This document shows, piece after piece, positions 41,044-49,965 of a DNA stretch of 64,000 nt. Made by a program: the position numbers and the translations under genes. The notes beneath the pieces were generated by a model. It did no database searches and was not told the origin of the DNA. It worked only from the letters and a program-made list of their open reading frames with translations. The stretch comes from Roseivivax jejudonensis. Its GTDB lineage: Bacteria; Pseudomonadota; Alphaproteobacteria; Rhodobacterales; Rhodobacteraceae. The stretch covers positions 434,001-498,000 of the forward strand of contig NZ_FWFK01000004.1 in assembly GCF_900172265.1 (NCBI RefSeq), read 5' to 3'. Each line of letters opens with the position of its first letter. The stretch's first letter is position 1.

Positions 41044-41625
41044 ATGTTCGCACCATCAAATCAAGGCGTTCCGACGCACTTCTTCGGGTATGGCAGTTTG
41101 GTCAACACGCGCACCCACCAGAACCGTCCGGCGGCGGTCGCGCAGCTGCGCGGGTGGCGGCGCGGATGGCGCACACCGCCCGGCAGCGAGGTCGCGGTCC
41201 TGACCGCGCTGCCTGATCCCGAGGCCGAGATCGAGGGCCTTGTCGCCGCGGTGGCACCGGCGGACTGGGCCGCGCTTCACGCCCGCGAGGCGCATTACGA
41301 CCTGCACGACGTATCGACGAGCACCCGGCACGACACCGGGACAGAGTCTCGGATCGGCCTCTACGCGGTGCCCGACCGGCACGGCCGCGCCGCCGCCGCG
41401 CCGATCCTGCTCAGCTATCTCGACGTGGTGGCGCAGGGGTATCTCGATCACTTTGGGCCCGAGGGCCTCGCGCGGTTCGTCGAAACGACCGAGGGCTGGG
41501 AAACGCCGGTGACCGATGATCGCGCCGCGCCGCGCTATCCGCGCGCGCAGCCGCTGGCCGACGACACCCGCGCCGCGGTCGACGCGCTCCTGTCCGGGCT
41601 CGGCGCCCGCATCCTCAGGGGCTGA
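41044..41625 (+). CDS. Gamma-glutamylcyclotransferase-like protein
   Basis: A 193-aa protein with the FGYGSLVNTRTH substrate-loop motif (residues 14-25) at the start of the cyclotransferase fold, then QLRGWRRGWRTPPG and EIEGLVAAVAPADWAALHAR. The expected catalytic Glu is likely in REAHYDLHDV. Such proteins cleave gamma-glutamyl amino acids or related amides. The Rrf2 gene is divergent and gltX is convergent, 13 bases away. Confidence 0.85.
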   Translation: MFAPSNQGVPTHFFGYGSLVNTRTHQNRPAAVAQLRGWRRGWRTPPGSEVAVLTALPDPEAEIEGLVAAVAPADWAALHAREAHYDLHDVSTSTRHDTGTESRIGLYAVPDRHGRAAAAPILLSYLDVVAQGYLDHFGPEGLARFVETTEGWETPVTDDRAAPRYPRAQPLADDTRAAVDALLSGLGARILRG

Positions 41626-41638
41626 GCCGGCGCAGGCG

Positions 41639-42976
41639 TCACGCCTGCGACAGCTTCCGCGCCGGATGCACCTGCAGAAGCGGAAGCACGTCGGCCATCT
41701 CCGGCCCGCGCTCCTGTCCCGTCACGGCAAGGCGCAGCGGCATGAAGAGCCCCCGGCCCTTGCGGCCGGTGCGCTCTTTGACCTCGGAGGTCCAGGCGCC
41801 CCACGTCTCGGCGGAGTAGGGCGGGTCGGGCAACAGCGCGAGCGCCTCGGCGACGAACGCGCGGTCCTCCTCGGCGACGCGCGGCTCCGCCCCTTCGGAA
41901 AACAGCCGCCACCAGCCCGCGAGTTCGGCGCGCGTGGTGATGTTCTCGCGCGTGACCTGCCAGAACAGCGGCGCGCGGTCGTCGGGCACGCCGAGCGCGC
42001 GGATCTCGTCGGCCATCGCCTCGTAGGGCAGCGCGTGCAGGCGCCGGGCCGTCAGCGGATAGAGGTCGTTCACGTCGAACTTCGTGGGCGCCGAGCCGAA
42101 CTGCGACAGCTCGAACCCTTCCGCGATCTCCTCGAGCGAGGTGCGCAGCTCCACCGGCTGGCTCGACCCGAGACGCGCCATCAGCGACAGCAGCGCCTCC
42201 GGCTCGATCCCGTTTTCGCGCAGATCCTTGAGCGCGAGCGAGCCCAGCCGCTTCGACAGCCCCTCCCCCTGCGGCCCGGTCAGGAGCGAATGGTGCGCGA
42301 AGGTCGGGTGATCGTGACCGAGCGCGGCCATGATCTGGATCTGCGTCGCGGTGTTGGTGACGTGGTCGGAGCCCCGCACCACGTGCGTCACGCCCATCTC
42401 GGAATCGTCGACCACCGACGCCAGCGTGTAGAGCACCTGCCCGTCGCCGCGGATCAGCACCGGGTCGGACACGCTCGCCGCGTCGATCGAGATCTCTCCG
42501 AGGATGCCGTCCTGCCAGACGATCCGCTCGTGATCGAGCTTGAAGCGCCAGTGCCCGTCGCCACGCTCGGCCCGCAGGCTCGCCTTGTCGTCCTCCGACA
42601 ATGCCAGCGCCGCGCGGTCGTAGACCGGCGGGCGGCCCATGTTGAGCTGCTTCTTGCGCTTGAGGTCGAGCTCCGTCGGCGTCTCGAACGCCTCGTAGAA
42701 CCGGCCCTTGTCGCGCAGGGCATCGGCCGCCGCCGCGTAGCGGTCGAGCCGAAGCGACTGGCGCTCGATCCGGTCCCAGCCCAGCCCGAGCCAGTCGAGG
42801 TCGCGCTTGATGCCGTCGACGAACTCCTCCTTCGACCGATCCGGATCTGTGTCGTCGATCCGCAGGATGAAGGTGCCGCCCGCCTTCTTGGCGATCAGGT
42901 AGTTGAACAGCGCCGTGCGCAGGTTGCCCACGTGGATGTGGCCGGTCGGCGACGGGGCGAAGCGGGTGGTGGTCAT
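41639..42976 (-). CDS. gltX: Glutamyl-tRNA synthetase
   Basis: A 445-aa class I synthetase. The HIGH-equivalent is FAPSPTGHIHVGNLRTALFN (residues 6-25) and the KMSKS-equivalent is GEGLSKRLGSLAL. The anticodon-binding helical domain follows. Alphaproteobacteria often have two GltX proteins, one of which charges tRNA-Gln with Glu; which one this is cannot be told. ATG 42976 matches the family start. Confidence 0.95.
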   Translation of the reverse strand: MTTTRFAPSPTGHIHVGNLRTALFNYLIAKKAGGTFILRIDDTDPDRSKEEFVDGIKRDLDWLGLGWDRIERQSLRLDRYAAAADALRDKGRFYEAFETPTELDLKRKKQLNMGRPPVYDRAALALSEDDKASLRAERGDGHWRFKLDHERIVWQDGILGEISIDAASVSDPVLIRGDGQVLYTLASVVDDSEMGVTHVVRGSDHVTNTATQIQIMAALGHDHPTFAHHSLLTGPQGEGLSKRLGSLALKDLRENGIEPEALLSLMARLGSSQPVELRTSLEEIAEGFELSQFGSAPTKFDVNDLYPLTARRLHALPYEAMADEIRALGVPDDRAPLFWQVTRENITTRAELAGWWRLFSEGAEPRVAEEDRAFVAEALALLPDPPYSAETWGAWTSEVKERTGRKGRGLFMPLRLAVTGQERGPEMADVLPLLQVHPARKLSQA

Positions 42977-43049
42977 GGATCGGCTCCTCGGAACGCGCCC
43001 GCTCTGACCATAGACGCCGCGAGATGTCCATATCGCCGTGCCCGGCCGC

Positions 43050-43111
43050 GATGCCGGAGCGCCTCCGGCGGGAGTATTTGGACCAAGAAGAAGATGCGGG
43101 CCTCGCCGGGG
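43050..43111 (+). repeat. Dispersed intergenic element, copy 1 of a tandem pair
   Basis: It begins with a perfect 7-bp hairpin GCCGGAG-CGC-CTCCGGC (43053-43069) followed by GGGAGTATTTGGACCAAGAA and GAAG, then GCGGGCCTCGCCGGGG. The layout matches the element at 11699-11748. A diverged second copy starts 101 bases later. Confidence 0.7.
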
Positions 43112-43150
43112 GAGGCCGGTGGATGCGATCCGTGTCGCGCGCCCGGGCGG

Positions 43151-43211
43151 GGTGCCGGCGCGCCTCCGGCGGGTGTCTTCGGACCAGATAGACGGCGCGG
43201 GCATCGCGGGG
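43151..43211 (+). repeat. Dispersed intergenic element, copy 2 of a tandem pair
   Basis: A diverged direct repeat of the 43050 element: GCCGGCGCGCCTCCGGC, then GGGTGTCTTCGGACCAGATA and GCGCGGGCATCGCGGGG. The hairpin loop and the AAGAAGAA tail are altered. Confidence 0.65.
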
Positions 43212-43372
43212 TGGGCCGGCGGGGGTCCTGCCGGTGGGGCGTTCGGCGACGCCGTGGCGGGTGGAACGCGGTCGGTGCGAAGGGGATCCCCGGACGCGGG
43301 AGCGCGGCGGAGCGGGCCCCGCGTCCGGCCCGCGCCCCGGGTGGGCCGCGGGCGCGGCGGCCGGTGCCGGCG

Positions 43373-44398
43373 TCAGCCGCGGATCGCCTCGATCATCCGG
43401 CTCACATTGTCGGGATCGGCGTCCGGCGTGATGCCGTGCCCGAGGTTGAAGATGTGCGGCCCGCCGCGGAACGCCTCGACGATGGCCTTCGTCTCGCGCA
43501 CGAGGGCCTCTCCGCCCTCGACCATGTGGTGGGGCGCGAGGTTGCCCTGAACGCAGCCCGAGACCTGCACGTTCTCGGCCGCCCAGGCCGGATCGACGGA
43601 ATTGTCGATCGCCACGCACTCGGCGCCGGTGGCGGCGTGAAAGCCGATGTACTTCTCGCCGGCCTGCCGCGGAAACGCGATCACCGGCACGCCGGGATGC
43701 CGGCGCTTGAGCGTCTCGGTGATGATCCGCGCGGGCTCGGTCGCGTAGCGGTCGAACTCCGCGCCCGACAGCGAGCCGGCCCAGCTGTCGAACACCTTCA
43801 CCACCTCGGCGCCGGCGTCGATCTGCCGCGACAGGTACTCGATCGTGCCCTCGGTGATCTTGCCGAGAAGCTGCTCGAACAGCGCGCGGTTCTCGGCCTT
43901 CAGCGCATGCGCCGGGCCCTGGTCCGGCGTGCCCTGCCCCGCGATCATGTAGGTCGCGACCGTCCACGGCGCCCCGGCGAACCCGATCAGCGTCGTTTCC
44001 GGCGGCAGTTCGCCCCTGAGGATGCGGATCGTCTCGTAGACCGGCGACAGCGTCTCGTCGATCGCGTGCACCGGATGCAGGCCGGCAAAATCCTCTTCCG
44101 TGGTCACGGTCGACAGGCGCGGCCCCTCGCCCTTCACGAACCACAGGTCGGCCCCGAGCGCCTGCGGCAGGAGCAGGATGTCGGCGAACAGGATCGCCGC
44201 ATCGAAGCCGTAGCGCCGGATCGGCTGCAGCGTGACCTCGGCGGCCAGCTCCGGATTGTAGCAGAGCGACAGGAAATCGCCCGCCTTCTCCCGCGTCGCG
44301 CGGTATTCCGGCAGGTAGCGCCCCGCCTGTCGCATCATCCACACGGGCGGCACCTCTTGGCGCTCGCCGGCCAGTGCACGCAGGATCGTCTTGGTCAT
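43373..44398 (-). CDS. hemE: Uroporphyrinogen decarboxylase
   Basis: A 341-aa TIM-barrel enzyme that decarboxylates uroporphyrinogen III to coproporphyrinogen III in haem and chlorophyll synthesis. The N-terminal signature [16 protein letters not shown] holds the substrate-binding Arg residues; [33 protein letters not shown] and [14 protein letters not shown] are typical. It is divergent from hemC with a 98-base gap. Confidence 0.97.
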   Translation of the reverse strand: MTKTILRALAGERQEVPPVWMMRQAGRYLPEYRATREKAGDFLSLCYNPELAAEVTLQPIRRYGFDAAILFADILLLPQALGADLWFVKGEGPRLSTVTTEEDFAGLHPVHAIDETLSPVYETIRILRGELPPETTLIGFAGAPWTVATYMIAGQGTPDQGPAHALKAENRALFEQLLGKITEGTIEYLSRQIDAGAEVVKVFDSWAGSLSGAEFDRYATEPARIITETLKRRHPGVPVIAFPRQAGEKYIGFHAATGAECVAIDNSVDPAWAAENVQVSGCVQGNLAPHHMVEGGEALVRETKAIVEAFRGGPHIFNLGHGITPDADPDNVSRMIEAIRG

Positions 44399-44496
44399 CT
44401 CGTTCCCTTCGGTCTCGGCCGCACATGGGTCGGACGGGGGCGGCCCGCTGTCAAGCGCGCTTGTCAGCGCGCGCTGCGCCGCTTAAGCCTCGGGCC

Positions 44497-45456
44497 ATGG
44501 CACCACGCGACCTTCCCGCCCCCGACGCCCCGCTCAAGATCGGCACCCGCGGCTCCCCGCTCGCGCTCGCGCAGGCGAACGAGACGCGCGACCGGCTGGC
44601 CGACGCCTTCGACCTGCCGCACGAGGCATTCGAGATCGTCGTCATCAAGACGACCGGCGACCGCATCATCGACCGCCCGTTGAAGGAGATCGGCGGCAAG
44701 GGCCTGTTCACCCGCGAGATCGAGGCCGCGATGGTCTCGGGCGAGATCGACCTCGCCGTGCACTCGATGAAGGACATGCCGACGCTCCAGCCCGAGGGGC
44801 TGATCCTCGACACCTACCTGCCGCGGGAGGATCCGCGTGACGCGTTCATCTCTCCGGAATTCGCCGCCATCGCCGATCTGCCGGAGGGCGCGGTCGTCGG
44901 CACCTCGTCGCTGCGCCGCCGCGCGCAGGTGCAGCATCGCCGGCCCGATCTGCAGGTCGTGGAGTTTCGGGGCAACGTGCAGACCCGCCTGAAAAAGCTG
45001 GAGGACGGCGTGGCGCGCTGCACCTTCCTGGCCTGCGCCGGGCTCAACCGCCTGCAGATGTCGGACCTGCCGCAGACGCCGGTGGCGCCCGAGGACATGC
45101 TGCCGGCCGTCGCGCAGGGCGCCATCGGCATCGAGCGGCGGATCGACGACGACCGCGCGGCCGAGATGCTCGCCGCGATCCACGACGCGGAGACCGCCGA
45201 CCGGCTGGCGGCGGAGCGCGCGTTCCTCGCCGCGCTCGACGGCTCCTGCGAGACGCCGATCGCGGGGCTCGCGCTCCTCGACGGCGATGGCGGGCTCTGG
45301 CTTCGCGGCGAGGTGCTGCGCCCCGACGGGTCCGAGGCGCATGCCGACGAGCGGCGCGGCGCGGTGGCGGACGGCGCGGCGATGGGCCGCGATCTCGCAC
45401 GCGACCTTCTCGACCGCGCCGGCACCGACTTTTTCGACTGGATCGGCGTGGCCTGA
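44497..45456 (+). CDS. hemC: Porphobilinogen deaminase (hydroxymethylbilane synthase)
   Basis: A 319-aa enzyme polymerising four porphobilinogens on a dipyrromethane cofactor. The cofactor Cys is Cys251 in LDGSCETPIAG. IGTRGSPLALAQA, HSMKDMPTLQP with the catalytic Asp region and GTSSLRRRAQV are typical. ATG 44497 was chosen; the open frame extends into the hemE promoter side. It is divergent from hemE, so haem synthesis genes may be co-regulated from the shared gap. Confidence 0.97.
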   Translation: MAPRDLPAPDAPLKIGTRGSPLALAQANETRDRLADAFDLPHEAFEIVVIKTTGDRIIDRPLKEIGGKGLFTREIEAAMVSGEIDLAVHSMKDMPTLQPEGLILDTYLPREDPRDAFISPEFAAIADLPEGAVVGTSSLRRRAQVQHRRPDLQVVEFRGNVQTRLKKLEDGVARCTFLACAGLNRLQMSDLPQTPVAPEDMLPAVAQGAIGIERRIDDDRAAEMLAAIHDAETADRLAAERAFLAALDGSCETPIAGLALLDGDGGLWLRGEVLRPDGSEAHADERRGAVADGAAMGRDLARDLLDRAGTDFFDWIGVA

Positions 45457-45469
45457 CACGCGCCGGGCG

Positions 45470-45937
45470 TCAGCCCGCGCGCTTCAGCCGCGTCTCGAGG
45501 TCGCGCGAGAATTCCGTCGCGCGCTGTTTCATCCGCCGGTCGATGGAGCCGCGCGCGAATTTCATCGACTGCACCAGAAGCCGCGCCGACAGCGTCCGTG
45601 GCAACAGCGTGACGTCGAGCGCGACCCGCGTACGGGTCCGCGACAGCGCCACGAGATCGACCACCGTCGCGATCTCCAGCCCGCCGGACGCGCTGTCGAA
45701 GGCCATCCGGTGCGGCGGAGTGAATTCGGTCATCACGATCGACGCCTCGCGCCGGCGGCCGCGATACCGGAACGCGATCTCCCACGTCATGCCGGGCCCC
45801 GGCTCGGCCCGGTCATCGACCCGGCGTACCTCGACCCCGCGGCGCATGGCCGAACGTTCGAGCGCCTCGAGATCGCTCAGGTGCGCGAACACGCGGTCGA
45901 GCGGACCCTCGATGTCTTCCTTGACCGATAGCTTCAT
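45470..45937 (-). CDS. SRPBCC family protein
   Basis: A 155-aa START/Bet v1-fold protein. It begins MKLSVKEDIEGPLDRVFAHL and continues with PGMTWEIAFRYRGRRREASI and PPHRMAFDSASGGLEIATVV, with a basic C-terminal helix (SIDRRMKQRATEFSRDLETR). Such proteins bind hydrophobic ligands, but no function is assigned. It is convergent with hemC, 13 bases apart, and downstream of nudC. Confidence 0.85.
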   Translation of the reverse strand: MKLSVKEDIEGPLDRVFAHLSDLEALERSAMRRGVEVRRVDDRAEPGPGMTWEIAFRYRGRRREASIVMTEFTPPHRMAFDSASGGLEIATVVDLVALSRTRTRVALDVTLLPRTLSARLLVQSMKFARGSIDRRMKQRATEFSRDLETRLKRAG

Positions 45938-46049
45938 GCCTGCCGCCCCGTGCCCGCGCGCCGGCACCGCTCGCAGCCCGTCTCCGGGCCGACCCGGCGC
46001 CTGATCTGTTTCCGGACCGGCCGCCCCGACCGGTGATCCGAATGTGTCG

Positions 46050-47018
46050 TCAATCCAGCCGGTCCGCAAGCCAGTTGCGCAGCAGGAACCGGGCGATCGC
46101 GCCCTCGCGCGCCGGCCAGATCCGGTCGTGCGTGCCGGCGAACGCGGCGGCCAGGTCCTCGCGCGTCAGCCACTCCGCCTCGGCGATCTCCGCGGGGTCG
46201 CGCACGATCTCTTCGCTCAGTGCCTCGCCATGCATTCCGATCATCAGCGAGGCCGGGAACGGCCAAGGCTGCGAGGCGAGATATCGCACCGGGCCGACCC
46301 GCACGCCGACCTCCTCGAACACCTCGCGGCGCACCGCGGCTTCCAGCGTCTCGCCCGGCTCGACGTAGCCGGCGAGGCACGAGAACATGCCGTCGGGCCA
46401 GAACGGCGCGCGCCCGACCAGCGTCCGCTCGCCGCGCGTCACCAGCATGATGACGACCGGGTCGGTGCGCGGAAAATGCCGCCCCCCGCAGGACGGGCAG
46501 AGCCGCTGCCAGCCTGCTTCGCTCATCGCGGTTTCGGTGCCGCAGCGCGCGCAGAAGCGGTGCGAGGCGTGCCATCCGAACAGCGCGCGCGCCGTCGCCG
46601 CCAGTTCCGCGTCGCGCGAGCCGAGCCGCGTCATAACGCGCCGCAGTTCCGCGAAGCGCAGAGCCTCGCCGATGTCGGGATGGACCTGTTCGGTCGGATC
46701 GACGAACCCGCCGATCGTCGAGGGATCGAGGCCCTCGGGCGTCCAGCCCGAGATGTCCGCGGCGAAGATCGGCGCGCCGTCCTCCCGGCCGAGGAGGATG
46801 GCCGTCTCCATCGCCGACGCGACGACCGGGTGGCTCAGCGGCAAGCGGCAGAGCCGGTCGAGCCCCGGCGCCTCGAGGAGCGGTTTGCCCCGCCAGATCA
46901 GCGTCGCGCGCGCCTCGGAGGCCTGCCGCGCCCGCGCCACGGCGTCCGGATCGGCCCGCCATTCCGCGGCCCGGTCGAGCCCCGATCCTCCGAATGTCAC
47001 CTCTTCGGCGTGACGCAT
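46050..47018 (-). CDS. nudC: NAD(H) pyrophosphatase, NudC
   Basis: A 322-aa Nudix hydrolase that cleaves NADH to NMNH and AMP and can remove NAD caps from RNA. An N-terminal domain is followed by a zinc ribbon (CARCGTE and CPSCGGRHFPR, about 157-181) and the Nudix box GYVEPGETLEAAVRREVFEE with VGV. The downstream SQPWPFPASLM is the NudC-specific SQPWPFPxS motif. ATG 47018 is the family start. Confidence 0.96.
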   Translation of the reverse strand: MRHAEEVTFGGSGLDRAAEWRADPDAVARARQASEARATLIWRGKPLLEAPGLDRLCRLPLSHPVVASAMETAILLGREDGAPIFAADISGWTPEGLDPSTIGGFVDPTEQVHPDIGEALRFAELRRVMTRLGSRDAELAATARALFGWHASHRFCARCGTETAMSEAGWQRLCPSCGGRHFPRTDPVVIMLVTRGERTLVGRAPFWPDGMFSCLAGYVEPGETLEAAVRREVFEEVGVRVGPVRYLASQPWPFPASLMIGMHGEALSEEIVRDPAEIAEAEWLTREDLAAAFAGTHDRIWPAREGAIARFLLRNWLADRLD

Positions 47019-47253
47019 GTGCGATCTCCTCGGCTGCGGCGCGCCCTTCTGTTTCACGCCGCGGCGCCGGAGGCAATTTTGCAGCATCCCAGACTGAATA
47101 CGTTTGCCGGGCCACAACTAGGGATTGCGCTTCGCGTCCGAATTTGTAACTCGGCGTGAGGTTTTATGTTTGGGGTGAGATACGCGCTCGCGCCCGCGAG
47201 CGGATCCAGGGATCCGTTCGGTCCGCGACCGCAACGGTGATTTAAGTGGTGCG

Positions 47254-49128
47254 ATGGAAGACGCTTTCAGGCAGGCGGGCGGCGCGCGAACCAATGTCGC
47301 CGAATCGGTGGTGTCCCTGCGGGTCCTCGCGACCTCGGATCTGCACATGCACCTCTATCCTCACGACTACCACGCGGACCGACCCGACGACTCGCGTGGG
47401 CTCGCGGCACTCGCCCGGGTGATTCAGGCGGCCAGCGCCGGTGCCGACAACTGCCTGCTGGTCGACAACGGGGACCTCATCCAGGGCAGCCCGATGGGCG
47501 ACACCGCCGCCGAGGCCGTCGCGAACGATCCCGACCGGCCCCACCCGGCGATCGCCGCGCTGAACCGGCTCGGCTACGACGTGGCCACGCTCGGCAACCA
47601 CGAGTTCGACTTCGGTCTCGACGCGGTCGAGCGCATCTATGCCCAAGCCGCCTTTCCCGTCGTTCTCGCCAACGTTGCGCGCAGCGCACCTGACGGCGGC
47701 GGCCCGGTCTTTCCGGCCTTCGCGGTGATCGAACGCGACGTGGTGACCAAATGCGGCGGCACCGTCCCGCTCCGGATCGGGATCACCGGATTCGCCCCGC
47801 CCGAGACGACCATCTGGAACCGCGCGAAGCTGGAAGAGCGTGTCGTCACCGAAAGCATCCTCGACTCGGCCCGGCGCACCGTTCCGCGCATGCGCGAGGC
47901 CGGGTGCGATATCGTCATCGCGCTCTGCCACGCCGGAACGTCGGGCGCGGACGCGGCCGGCGAGAGCGATCGCGCCGCGCGCGAACTCGCGGCCGTGACC
48001 GGCATCGACGTCGTGGTCGCGGGCCACAGCCACGAGCGGTTTCCCGGCCCGGACGATTGCGGCAGCGGGCTCATCGCGGGCACCCCGGTCGTGGTGCCGG
48101 GATGCCACGGCAGCGACCTCGGGCAGATCGACCTGACCCTCGCTCGCGCCAGCGACGGCAGGTGGCACTGCCGCGACTCCACCGTTCGTCTGCGACCCGC
48201 GGACGCCCCGGTCGGCCCCGCGCCCGAAAGCTGGACCGACAGCAAGGCCAGTTATGCCCGTGTGCTGAACGCCGTTTTCGACGATCACGTGCGCACGCTG
48301 AGCCGAATGCGCCGCCCGCTCGGGACGCTGGATCACCCGGTCACCACGTATTTCGCAGCGGCGGGCGACTACCGCGCCGCGGGCCTCGTCGCGTGGGCGT
48401 TGAGGCGCCATATCCTCCGCGTCGCCCCGGTCGGGTCGCTTGACCACGGCCCGCTGCTCGTATCGACGACGACCTACCCCGCCGGCGCCCGGCGCGGGGC
48501 CGAGGGGTATCTCGACATCCCCCGCGGCCGGCTGCGGATGCGCCACGTGAACGAGCTCTACCCCTTCGCCAACATGCTCGTGCTGCGCCGGGTCCGCGGC
48601 GCCGAGCTGCGCGCGTGGCTCGAACGTTCGGCCGCCTGCTACGAAACCGTGGCCCCCGGCGCCCGCGACCTCCCGCTCCTCGCTCCCACGACGCCGCTCT
48701 ACGATCTCGAGATCATCGACGGTCTGACATGGCAGATCGATCTGTCGCGTCCGCCCGGGACAGGCCGCGTGCGCTATCTGTGCCATCGCGGACAGCCCAT
48801 CGGCGACGACGAACCGTTCACCCTCGCGCTGAACGATTACCGCGACAGCGGCAGCGGCGGCTTCTGCGCCCCGCGCTCCGGCCCCGCGCTTCATCACTTC
48901 GACATGCCGGTGCCCGAAATCCTCGCCGACATCCTGTCGCACCCGGGTGCGCGCCCACCGGACCGGCCGGCCCCGTGGCGCTTTGCCCCCATGCCGGACG
49001 CGACGGTCGTGCTCGACACCGGCGCCAGCGCGCGCAGCCACCGGATCCGGGGCCTGCAACTGGGCCTGATCGATGTCGGCGGCCCTGCGCCCCCGGGCTT
49101 CGCGCGGTTCCGCAAGACGATGTCCTGA
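47254..49128 (+). CDS. CpdB-like 2',3'-cyclic-nucleotide phosphodiesterase/nucleotidase
   Basis: A 624-aa metallophosphoesterase. The metal-binding blocks are LRVLATSDLHMHLYPHDY, LVDNGDLIQGSPMGD, TLGNHEFDFGLDAV, ALCHAGTSG and VVAGHSHERFPGP. The C-terminal 5'-nucleotidase domain has VNELYPFANMLVLRRVRG and LNDYRDSGSGGF for substrate stacking. GDLIQGSPMGD marks it as CpdB type. E. coli CpdB is periplasmic, but no signal peptide is seen here (MEDAFRQAGGARTNVAESVV), so this one may be cytoplasmic. It is upstream of the SRP RNA. Confidence 0.9.
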   Translation: MEDAFRQAGGARTNVAESVVSLRVLATSDLHMHLYPHDYHADRPDDSRGLAALARVIQAASAGADNCLLVDNGDLIQGSPMGDTAAEAVANDPDRPHPAIAALNRLGYDVATLGNHEFDFGLDAVERIYAQAAFPVVLANVARSAPDGGGPVFPAFAVIERDVVTKCGGTVPLRIGITGFAPPETTIWNRAKLEERVVTESILDSARRTVPRMREAGCDIVIALCHAGTSGADAAGESDRAARELAAVTGIDVVVAGHSHERFPGPDDCGSGLIAGTPVVVPGCHGSDLGQIDLTLARASDGRWHCRDSTVRLRPADAPVGPAPESWTDSKASYARVLNAVFDDHVRTLSRMRRPLGTLDHPVTTYFAAAGDYRAAGLVAWALRRHILRVAPVGSLDHGPLLVSTTTYPAGARRGAEGYLDIPRGRLRMRHVNELYPFANMLVLRRVRGAELRAWLERSAACYETVAPGARDLPLLAPTTPLYDLEIIDGLTWQIDLSRPPGTGRVRYLCHRGQPIGDDEPFTLALNDYRDSGSGGFCAPRSGPALHHFDMPVPEILADILSHPGARPPDRPAPWRFAPMPDATVVLDTGASARSHRIRGLQLGLIDVGGPAPPGFARFRKTMS

Positions 49129-49176
49129 TGGCGGGGCGGGTTGCGAATCCGTTCCGGGCGACTTAGATCGACCATT

Positions 49177-49270
49177 GAGAGGTTGGTGCGGGCAAGCGCC
49201 TCGCCAACCCGGTCAGGTCCGGAAGGAAGCAGCCGTAACGAGCCCCGCTTGGGTCGTTTTCCAGCCTCTC
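49177..49270 (+). ncRNA. ffs: Signal recognition particle RNA, small bacterial type (4.5S)
   Basis: The ends pair as GAGAGG/CCTCTC, and the apical loop has the universal Ffh-binding core GGTCAGGTCCGGAAGGAAGC with AGCCGTAACGA. Length is about 94 nt, so it lacks an Alu domain. It guides membrane protein insertion together with Ffh and FtsY. Its 3' 58 bases overlap, on the opposite strand, the end of the phosphatase-like gene at 49213-49848. The exact ends are inferred from the closing helix. Confidence 0.95.
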
Positions 49271-49848
49271 ACCCCCACACCATGTGCAGGCCGGCGCGTT
49301 GCGTCGGCGCGACGGCTGAGGAAAACGGCCGCCTCGCGTTCAGCCGCCATCGCCCAGCGCAGTTGCGCCGTCCCACCGATCATCGGCCGATGCAGCGCCC
49401 ACAACCTCTGCTGCGCCTCGTCGGGGGCCTCGCCCGCCTCGATCATCAGCCGCAACGCCGCCATGCCCGCCCGGCCGCATCCGTCGCGCCCGTGGATCAG
49501 CACGCGTCCGCCACCCCAGAGCGCGCGGCGCGCGAAGGCGCTCGTCTCGGTCCAGCGCTTCGCGACATCGGGTGTGGGCGCGGCATCCGGCGCCACCGGA
49601 ACGTGCGCCCAGCGGGTCGCGCGCTCCTGAAGCTGCGGACCCAGATCGCCCGCGCCGGTCTGCGCGAGCTCGTCCGTCGTGGTCAGCGACACGACGAGCG
49701 CCGGACGCCAGTCGAGGATGTGGCCGAGATCCTTGTCGTAGCTGTCATGCGCGCCGGGTTGCGGCGCGATGGCGAGGATTCCGCCCCCCACGGGCAAGGC
49801 GTGGATCACGCCCCCGGTGCGGTGCACCTGTGGATCATGCTCGGTCAT
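49213..49848 (-). CDS. Tyrosine phosphatase-like protein lacking the catalytic Cys
   Basis: A 211-aa protein with the layout of small dual-specificity phosphatases: DWRPALVVSLTTTDEL, the acidic turn PVAPDAAPTPDV, and the P-loop region VLIHGRDGCGRAG. The canonical loop is HCx5R, but the Cys position is Gly120, followed by RDGCG and Arg126. Another Cys is at 124. The helix AALRLMIEAGEAPDEAQQRL is typical. So it is likely inactive as a Cys phosphatase. Its last 19 codons overlap the SRP RNA gene on the other strand. It starts 118 bases from the divergent DUF3253 gene. Confidence 0.82.
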   Translation of the reverse strand: MTEHDPQVHRTGGVIHALPVGGGILAIAPQPGAHDSYDKDLGHILDWRPALVVSLTTTDELAQTGAGDLGPQLQERATRWAHVPVAPDAAPTPDVAKRWTETSAFARRALWGGGRVLIHGRDGCGRAGMAALRLMIEAGEAPDEAQQRLWALHRPMIGGTAQLRWAMAAEREAAVFLSRRADATRRPAHGVGVRGWKTTQAGLVTAASFRT

Positions 49849-49965
49849 TTGCGTCGAACTTCCCCCAAAGTCCCGGCGCGCATCATAGCCGTCGCGCGCC
49901 AAATCGTTAACACGGAATGTGGCGCGCCGCTCGCCGCGGTCCAGCCTGCCGCTAGATCGCCCGGC

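Larger units (their letters stand above)
42977..43372. other. GC-rich intergenic region between hemE and gltX
   Basis: There is no convincing gene in these 396 bases. It contains two copies of the dispersed element described at 43050 and 43151, and otherwise extremely GC-rich sequence with short repeated GGCGCGGGC-type strings. It must hold the gltX promoter and the hemE 3' end, but no clear -35/-10 pair or terminator was found. Confidence 0.5.
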
